Below, piece by piece: positions 1 to 4,090 of a stretch of 7,886 nt of DNA (its first letter is position 1; each line of letters starts with the position of its first letter). The notes under the pieces were generated by a model, which ran no database searches, was not told the DNA's origin, and worked only from the letters and a program-made list of their open reading frames with translations. Origin of the DNA: Candidatus Zixiibacteriota bacterium (GTDB lineage Bacteria; Zixibacteria; MSB-5A5; GN15; FEB-12); NCBI GenBank assembly GCA_003641405.1, contig QNAF01000120.1, forward strand, positions 1 through 7,886, written 5' to 3'. The position numbers and the translations under genes are program-made.

Positions 1-221
1 ATGTGGCGGCGCCTTCGTCAACATTTGATGATTCGATTGAATCCGGCGAAGACATCCCGATAGAGGAACGCGCTGAAATCGAGATCACGGAAAGTTTCGG
101 AAAGCGCACCGCTCCCGAAGGCGTCCGGGTTTACTCCCCAGCTTTCGACATAACGCCAAACGAATTGATAATGGGCTTTATCACGGAAGAAGGCATCCGA
201 AAAGGCGGGCGAATAGAGTAG
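1..221 (+). CDS. mtnA: S-methyl-5-thioribose-1-phosphate isomerase, C-terminal part (5' end outside window)
   Basis: This is the last ~72 codons of a gene that enters from the left edge; the first two bases complete a codon ending in 'at', probably Tyr, giving a YVAAPSSTFD-like start. MtnA interconverts 5-methylthioribose-1-phosphate and 5-methylthioribulose-1-phosphate in the cytoplasmic methionine salvage pathway and belongs to the eIF2B-related fold. The visible tail carries the family's C-terminal signature: AAPSSTFD, then GEDIPIEER, then APEGVRVYSPAFDITPNELI and FITEEGI. MtnA normally reads NPAFDVTP..LI..IITE.G, so the match is close. The catalytic Cys and Asp lie upstream, outside the window, so activity cannot be judged. 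The GTG at position 3 is internal and not a start. Other eIF2B-like isomerases are possible, but the IPIEER plus PAFD(V/I)TP pair favours MtnA. Confidence 0.93.
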   Translation, partial: VAAPSSTFDDSIESGEDIPIEERAEIEITESFGKRTAPEGVRVYSPAFDITPNELIMGFITEEGIRKGGRIE

Positions 222-272
222 ATGAATAAAACCCATGTCCGGTAGCCCACCCAGAGTTTTGTAGTTTTGTAG

Positions 273-295
273 GTCAGGTTGCTTGCCAACCTGAC
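273..295. repeat. Short inverted repeat, 9-bp arms
   Basis: The arms gtcaggttg (273-281) and caacctgac (287-295) are perfect complements around a 5-nt loop (cttgc). A stem-loop could form in the mtnA 3' UTR, but no T tract follows it, so it is not a standard rho-independent terminator. It is flanked by TGT-rich sequence and resembles small intergenic palindromes that are dispersed in some environmental genomes. Confidence 0.6.
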
Positions 296-324
296 AAGTC
301 AAGAAACCCGACATTTTCATTAAC

Positions 325-411
325 TGTCACCCTGAGCGGAGCCTGCCCTGAGCCTGACGAAGGGTGAAGCCGTTAAATAGCGCACCATGCTTCGACAAGC
401 TCAGCATGACA
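325..411. repeat. Dispersed palindromic intergenic repeat (REP/BIME-like)
   Basis: The element is bounded by tgtca (325-329) and its complement tgaca (407-411). Inside are tcaccct/agggtga arms (327-333 with 361-367) enclosing gagcggagcctgccctgagc, and catgct/agcatg arms (386-391 with 403-408) enclosing tcgacaagctc. Two head-to-head palindromic units are therefore separated by ~18 bp. From general knowledge, the 'CCCTGAGCCTG(T/A)CGAAGGG ... GCTTCGACAAGCTCAGCATGACA' pattern recurs between genes in many environmental bacterial assemblies. It encodes no protein; its minus-strand translation gives the familiar artefact peptides MLSLSKH and LRQAQG. Confidence 0.75.
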
Positions 412-510
412 TTACTACTCTGTGTCCGGCAGATGTTTGTCCTCATCTGTTTTATGATTGCCTCTTTCTGGTCGATAGATATCAATAAGGCTTGATAGGA
501 AGCCGATGTT

Positions 511-1173
511 ATGGCCATTAAGAGCAAACGACAACTACGAGCCCTGGCGGCGTTGAACCTCGATCTTTTCGAGGCCGAACCACTCGGTGTGCCCGCTCCG
601 GCCACGCTCTATACCAAGATCAGCGAAGAGGCGGGTCAGGTTACGGCAGCAGTGGCAAGTACCGAAGACGCTCGCCTGTCATCGGACGGCCCGGAGTTGC
701 CCTCGGAAGAGGACTTGTACAGTCTGTTTGATCGCTACAACTGGATGTATTTCGACGGCCGTCTGTCCCGACCGATAATTGAGTACTCTACTCGCATGAC
801 TTCGGCAGGTGCCTACCTGCCGTACAAACGACTCATCAGAATAGGTCGCAAGTATCACCAAATTTTCCCTGAAGAGATAAGCGACACTCTCAAACATGAG
901 ATGATCCATCTGTTGCACCTGAATCACAGTGCGTCTTTCCGGGCGGAGGCAAAGCGTGTTGGTGCCTCAATCAAAGCCCGGTCTCATCCATCGCTGAGGA
1001 AACCGCCTCGGTATGTCTATGTTTGTGAGAATTGCGGGACTGAATACCCGCGCCAGAAAAGGCTTATTATGGCGTCATGCGGGTCATGTTCGCCTAACGG
1101 AAAGTATGACGGGCGCTTCAAACTCAAGCTGAAAAGATCGCTCCGACAGCCCGACCGGGTCAATCGGCGGTAG
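511..1173 (+). CDS. SprT-like zinc metalloprotein with C-terminal zinc ribbon
   Basis: This 220-residue protein is a member of the SprT/SprT-like (zincin) group, related to the protease domain of eukaryotic Spartan; bacterial members are mostly uncharacterised. Residues 1-65 look like a low-complexity, acidic linker. The SprT-like domain runs from about 67 (LYSLFDRYNWMYFDGRLSRP) to 160. The metal/active-site motif is HEMIH at 129-133, with His139 in HLNHSASF as the likely third ligand. A four-Cys zinc ribbon follows: CENC (172-175) and CGSC (190-193). The tail is basic and could bind nucleic acid. There is no signal peptide, so the protein is cytoplasmic. The ATG at 511 has an aggaa box about 9 nt upstream. 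All putative catalytic and metal residues are present. The last 14 bp overlap the convergent gene at 1160-1435. Substrate and true protease activity are unknown. Confidence 0.85.
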   Translation: MAIKSKRQLRALAALNLDLFEAEPLGVPAPATLYTKISEEAGQVTAAVASTEDARLSSDGPELPSEEDLYSLFDRYNWMYFDGRLSRPIIEYSTRMTSAGAYLPYKRLIRIGRKYHQIFPEEISDTLKHEMIHLLHLNHSASFRAEAKRVGASIKARSHPSLRKPPRYVYVCENCGTEYPRQKRLIMASCGSCSPNGKYDGRFKLKLKRSLRQPDRVNRR

Positions 1174-1435
1174 CAGGCTCCAGCTCTACGGGTATCTCTG
1201 ACATCTTCTCAATCAGAGGGGCACAGGCTTCAAGAGCAGCCAGATTCCCGTCTTCAGTAAATGACCTGATGAGGCGAAGCAGGACCAACGTCGGATGACC
1301 TGTACAACTGGAAATGGTACCTTTTGGTGAGACGTTCAGCCCAGCTTTTTTTGCCTGGCTATAGGCCTTCTCCTGGCCAACAGTCTCGGCCTGGACCATG
1401 ATTGCTTTTTCAAAAAGATATATATAGCTTTCCAT
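1160..1435 (-). CDS. Conserved-looking hypothetical protein, 91 residues
   Basis: I do not recognise this family. Evidence that it is a gene: a strong Shine-Dalgarno gaggag (complement of 1444-1449) sits 8 nt before the ATG (1433-1435), and the product has the composition of a real soluble helical protein. It starts MESYIYLFEKAIMVQAET, has a Lys/Gln/Ala-rich helix (about 22-31), a central stretch with a single Cys (SSCTGHP, about 42-48), then two amphipathic helices (TLVLLRLIRSFTEDGN and LAALEACAPLIEKM). No signal peptide or membrane segment is visible. It is convergent with the SprT-like gene, overlapping its end by 14 bp, and divergent from the β-propeller gene at 1601, with which it shares a 165-bp intergenic region. 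A function should not be assigned; a small regulatory or adaptor protein is only a guess. Confidence 0.72.
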   Translation of the reverse strand: MESYIYLFEKAIMVQAETVGQEKAYSQAKKAGLNVSPKGTISSCTGHPTLVLLRLIRSFTEDGNLAALEACAPLIEKMSEIPVELEPATAD

Positions 1436-1481
1436 TACTTCAACTCCTCAATCTGAGATATTCCCGTTATTAGGGATTATC

Positions 1482-1679
1482 GGGCATTAACAGGATTTCT
1501 GAAGCTGCTTATTGCGGCACTTACCATTTGACAACTCATTGAGGGGGGGGGGTAAGTTACGTGTATTAACATTTGGTCGGTTGACTACGGGTAGTTTGTT
1601 ATGAGACATATTAAAGGGTTCGTTTTCGGCTTGGCCTTTCTTGCTGTTGGGGCAATCTGGCTGGGATCAGGCGGGTGTA
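1482..1679 (+). repeat. 5' module copy 1 (promoter, poly-G, leader, signal-peptide codons)
   Basis: This ~198-bp block is repeated as 2792-3001. It begins gggcattaacaggatt and contains a small stem (1504-1508 with 1514-1518, loop ttatt), TTGACA (1528-1533), a run of 10 G (1543-1552), taagttacgtgta, and the start of the lipoprotein gene through the lipobox. Relative to copy 2 it lacks about 13 bp after gaag and has one more G. Over the first 65 coding bases there is only one mismatch between copies (C to T, giving Ala12 versus Val12). Beyond the lipobox Cys codon the nucleotide similarity drops abruptly. Confidence 0.9.
1528..1558 (+). promoter_or_regulatory. Candidate promoter with poly-G spacer (copy 1)
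   Basis: TTGACA at 1528-1533 is a perfect -35 consensus. The best nearby -10 is taagtt at 1553-1558, which is poor (TA....T) and sits after a 19-bp spacer that includes ten consecutive G (1543-1552). A slightly better AT-rich hexamer, tattaa (1564-1569), is too far away (30 bp). The layout is shared with copy 2. I am fairly confident of the elements but not that they form the functional promoter. Confidence 0.5.
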
Positions 1680-2677
1680 GCAGTAAACCAGTGAGTCCAG
1701 ATGTTGCTGTCCCCGGTCCCTATGCGACATACTTTGTAGACGACGGCAAAAACGTCTTGCACAGGTATGAACCGGCTACTGGTGTCTTTGATTCTCTCAC
1801 GGAAGTACCGTTTTCTTACCCGGCGGGTTTCGATATCTCCCCCGACGGGAAAACACTCTACACTTCCGGTCTTGACAGCGTTGTCGCAATCGATATTGAG
1901 ACACTCTCCCGGAAGTGGACTATGTACCACGAGGGTAGCACCGGCCTTGCGGCATCGCCTGACGGTCGGTTTCTGGCCCTTCAGGGTTCCGATTTGGATA
2001 TCCTGGAGTTAATCTCCTTGACTGTTGTTTACCACGACACAGATGCGTGCGGTAGTGGCTCATTCTCAGGCGACGGGAGTAAATTCTATGCCATTGCGCA
2101 AGGGGGAGTACCGCCTCACAATGATGATCAACACATCTACTGCGCCAACCTTGATAGCAATACGGTGACGAGAACCTGGATTTCTGCAGATGTCGGCTTG
2201 TCACAGATGATTCCTTCTGCCGATGGAACTGAATTGTATCTCTACGGAACAACAGACGTTTATCAGTCTCGATTCAGTGTTTACAATGTTGATTCCGCTG
2301 CTATCGTCTACTCGGAGTACTTGGAGCCAGGAATGGGACAAATGGATTTGACAGCAGACGGGAAGTACGTGTTCTACACTAACCCCGGCTCCGTTCTTGC
2401 CGGAGGACCAGATCCCCCATTTACCATATCAGTATACGAGACGGCAACCCGTCAGAGGATCAAAGAGATCAGCACTGTTGGTGTCTTTGGTGCTGATACA
2501 GTTGAGACGAACGGGGTAATCTATGACATAGTCTGTACTCCTGACAGCCGATGGCTCACCGGCATTTCTCCTGCGAGCCGATTCCTGTCAATTGATATCA
2601 GAACGCTTGAGGTCATTCATTGGGAGCGGCAACCTCAGAAGTGGTTCTACGGACTACGTTGTCAAGCCAGACCCTGA
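1601..2677 (+). CDS. Secreted β-propeller lipoprotein (paralogue 1)
   Basis: The 358-residue product begins MRHIKGFVFGLAFLAVGAIW, a positively charged then hydrophobic export signal. It is followed by LGSGGC, with Cys26 the likely lipidation site; the lipobox is slightly non-canonical (Ser at -3). The mature part is built of β-propeller blades of the YVTN/WD40-like kind, marked by repeats near residues 80 (SPDGKTLY), 119 (SPDGRFLA), 156 (SGDGSKFY), 206 (SADGTELY), 251 (TADGKYVFY) and 313 (TPDSRWLT), so about six to seven blades. Strand pairs such as VVAIDIETLSRKW and FSVYNVDSAAIVY fit this fold. No catalytic motif is visible, so a binding or scaffold role at the envelope is the safest reading. 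It is paralogous over its full length to the 2923-4005 product (shared YHDTD/FHDTD, DGKYVFY/DGRYVFY, STVGVF/STTGVF). The Shine-Dalgarno is weak (gggtag, about 1589-1594). The ATG is fixed by the conserved signal peptide. Confidence 0.88.
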   Translation: MRHIKGFVFGLAFLAVGAIWLGSGGCSSKPVSPDVAVPGPYATYFVDDGKNVLHRYEPATGVFDSLTEVPFSYPAGFDISPDGKTLYTSGLDSVVAIDIETLSRKWTMYHEGSTGLAASPDGRFLALQGSDLDILELISLTVVYHDTDACGSGSFSGDGSKFYAIAQGGVPPHNDDQHIYCANLDSNTVTRTWISADVGLSQMIPSADGTELYLYGTTDVYQSRFSVYNVDSAAIVYSEYLEPGMGQMDLTADGKYVFYTNPGSVLAGGPDPPFTISVYETATRQRIKEISTVGVFGADTVETNGVIYDIVCTPDSRWLTGISPASRFLSIDIRTLEVIHWERQPQKWFYGLRCQARP

Positions 2678-2701
2678 TGGGCATAGAAAGGGGTGTATTA
2701 C

Positions 2702-2800
2702 ATGAATAAGTTCAAGAGCGTTATTGGAGTAGTCCTGTTCCTAATCAGTATGACGGGGTTGGTGCAGGCGCAACATTGGTATTCTTCCAGTGGGCATTAA
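2702..2800 (+). pseudogene. Truncated secreted-protein remnant, 32 codons
   Basis: A Shine-Dalgarno-like gaaagggg (2686-2693) sits 8 nt before an ATG that opens MNKFKSVIGVVLFLISMTG, then LVQA and QHWYSSSGH, then TAA. This is a complete Sec signal peptide with a credible cleavage site (VQA|QH) and only about nine mature residues. The signal/mature junction AQHWYSS resembles AQFWHSV at the start of the protease gene at 4091. The stop codon lies inside gggcattaa, the first bases of the second 5' module (2792 onward). The simplest reading is that a secreted protein gene, perhaps a sibling of the protease, was cut off when the module or cassette was duplicated. It could still be translated as a short exported peptide, but I see no evidence for that. 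Confidence 0.6.
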
Positions 2801-2850
2801 CAGGATTCCTGAAGTTGCTGCCGGAAGCCGCTTATTGCGGCACTTTCCGC

Positions 2851-2880
2851 TTGACAACTCCTTGAGGGGGGGGGTAAGTT
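2851..2880 (+). promoter_or_regulatory. Candidate promoter with poly-G spacer (copy 2)
   Basis: TTGACA (2851-2856) and taagtt (2875-2880) are separated by 18 bp, one less than in copy 1, because the G run here is nine rather than ten. The flanking bases are otherwise the same apart from a single A/C change before TTGAG. The -10 candidate is poor, so functionality is inferred from conservation between the copies. Confidence 0.5.
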
Positions 2881-2894
2881 ACGTGTACTAACAT

Positions 2895-2910
2895 GTGGTC
2901 AGTTGACCAC
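2895..2910. promoter_or_regulatory. Perfect 16-bp dyad, possible operator
   Basis: The arms gtggtca (2895-2901) and tgaccac (2904-2910) are perfect complements around a central gt. The dyad lies between the putative promoter and the Shine-Dalgarno ggggag (2911-2916) of the second lipoprotein gene. The equivalent site in copy 1 (ttggtcggttgactac, about 1573-1588) is degenerate. A two-base centre suits a dimeric DNA-binding protein better than an RNA hairpin. No regulator is identifiable. Confidence 0.4.
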
Positions 2911-2922
2911 GGGGAGTTTGTT

Positions 2923-4005
2923 ATGAGACATATTAAAGGGTTCGTTTTCGGCTTGGTCTTTCTTGCTGTTGGGGCAATCTGGCTGGGTAGTAGCGGGTGT
3001 AACGCCGACAAACCCACACAGTCCACAGTGCCAAAGGACTATCCGGTCTATTCCTGGGATTGTAATCTTGAGGAAGTTTATCTTGCCTATCATCCTACCA
3101 CCAATCAGATTGACACATTCCCAGTATCGATTCCCAGGCCCCTTACATGGAATGGGCTGTTTGCTTCGGCAGATGGAGCCAGCCTGTATTTTAGCCTGGG
3201 AAGCTCGGTAGCGATTCTGGATCTCGCATCAAATTCTCTGATTGATTCCTTGCCCTACAAAGCTGTGTTAGCCGTATCCCCCGACAACCGGTTGATCGCT
3301 GTACGTGACGATCTTGGGTTTTATATTCTCAATACGTCTGACTATTCAGAAGTTTTTCACGATACGGATTTTGTTCTTCAAGGCACTTTCTCCACATCGA
3401 GTACCGGTTTCTATGCCAACTGTTACTCAGATGCCGGAGTCCCCAGTCGGTACTACGTCTGCTATGTTGATCTGGCTGATACTCTTTTGCCGGTTGTCAG
3501 GGTGCCTTTCGATGACGGAGCATTGATGGAGATCATGCCCTCTCTTGATGAGACCAAGTGGTTTCTCTGTTTAGCATATGAGGAATGTCATACCTATTTT
3601 GAGGTCTATGATGTCAGCACAGACTCTATCGTATTTGAAGACGAGATTGGTGCGGGGCTCGGTGAACTCGAAATGTCAGTAGATGGCAGGTACGTGTTCT
3701 ATGCAACTCCAGGCAGCGATCATGATCTCTGTTTGCCACCTCCTCGGTCAATCAAAGTCTACGATGTGCTCGGGAACAGCATTCACTGCGATATAAGTAC
3801 CACCGGCGTTTTCGATCCACCTCATGATGACTATGGTGTTCCCGTTGGAAACATGTGTGCTACGCCAGACGGTCGCAGCCTGGTAGCGACTGGTTCCCCA
3901 GGGTACTATTTTCTGGTTGTGGACATTGAGAGCATGTCTATTACCCGGTACCTATCGTTGAGTAGTTCGGAGATATACTGTATCACCGGTCAGATCGCAC
4001 CGTGA
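2923..4005 (+). CDS. Secreted β-propeller lipoprotein (paralogue 2)
   Basis: This 360-residue paralogue has a signal peptide identical to the 1601 product except Val12 and the region next to the lipobox (LGSSGC, Cys26). The ATG at 2923 is preferred over an in-frame ATG at 2893, because the signal peptide aligns with the paralogue from 2923, ggggag (2911-2916) is correctly spaced, and copy 1 has no ATG at the upstream place. Blade motifs lie near residues 82 (SADGASLYF), 119 (SPDNRLIAV), 207 (SLDETKWFL), 252 (SVDGRYVFY) and 314 (TPDGRSLVA), with FHDTD at about 145. It differs strongly from paralogue 1 in the mature region and is richer in cysteine (nine mature Cys: 47, 167, 180, 216, 222, 270, 289, 312, 353, against four in paralogue 1), suggesting disulfides outside the cytoplasm. 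No catalytic residues are recognised; a surface binding role is inferred. Confidence 0.87.
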   Translation: MRHIKGFVFGLVFLAVGAIWLGSSGCNADKPTQSTVPKDYPVYSWDCNLEEVYLAYHPTTNQIDTFPVSIPRPLTWNGLFASADGASLYFSLGSSVAILDLASNSLIDSLPYKAVLAVSPDNRLIAVRDDLGFYILNTSDYSEVFHDTDFVLQGTFSTSSTGFYANCYSDAGVPSRYYVCYVDLADTLLPVVRVPFDDGALMEIMPSLDETKWFLCLAYEECHTYFEVYDVSTDSIVFEDEIGAGLGELEMSVDGRYVFYATPGSDHDLCLPPPRSIKVYDVLGNSIHCDISTTGVFDPPHDDYGVPVGNMCATPDGRSLVATGSPGYYFLVVDIESMSITRYLSLSSSEIYCITGQIAP

Positions 4006-4076
4006 CAATCAAACAAAAGGGAGCACCGACCACTGGCATGACTAAGAGGATATTAGTGAACTTGGGTCCGTTTAGC

Positions 4077-4084
4077 AAGGAGGG
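4077..4084 (+). promoter_or_regulatory. Strong ribosome binding site of the protease gene
   Basis: aaggaggg is close to the full anti-Shine-Dalgarno complement and lies 6 nt before the ATG at 4091. It is clearly stronger than the sites of the neighbouring lipoprotein genes and fixes this start. Confidence 0.8.
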
Positions 4085-4090
4085 AGAAAT

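Larger units (their letters stand above)
222..510. other. Non-coding stretch between mtnA and the SprT-like gene
   Basis: This 289-bp gap has no credible gene. It holds two repeat structures (273-295 and 325-411, listed separately). Open frames crossing it on the minus strand are translations of those repeats. A modest Shine-Dalgarno-like 'aggaa' at 497-501 serves the gene starting at 511. I see no clear promoter or uridine-tailed terminator. Confidence 0.7.
2792..3001 (+). repeat. 5' module copy 2
   Basis: This is the second copy of the 1482-1679 block, about 210 bp. It contains an extra ~13 bp that extends the small stem into a longer bulged hairpin: gccgc (2827-2831) with gcggc (2837-2841) around ttatt, continued by cggaa (2822-2826) with ttccg (2845-2849). 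TTGACA is at 2851-2856, the G run is nine long (2866-2874), and the leader contains a perfect dyad (2895-2910). Identity with copy 1 is very high through the signal-peptide codons and then ends. Confidence 0.9.

Noticed and set aside
18..320. Minus-strand ORF antisense to mtnA
   Set aside because: It lies opposite a clear mtnA coding region and runs into the inverted repeat; no ribosome site or family resemblance.
327..605. Minus-strand ORF of 92 codons across the intergenic repeat
   Set aside because: Its C-terminal half (MLSLSKH..., LRQAQG) is the translation of the dispersed palindromic repeat, a familiar false protein, and its other half is antisense to the SprT-like gene.
2893..2922. 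Upstream in-frame ATG adding ten residues to the second lipoprotein
   Set aside because: It falls inside the dyad and leader, is absent in copy 1, and would place residues before an otherwise conserved signal peptide; the ATG at 2923 has the properly spaced ggggag.
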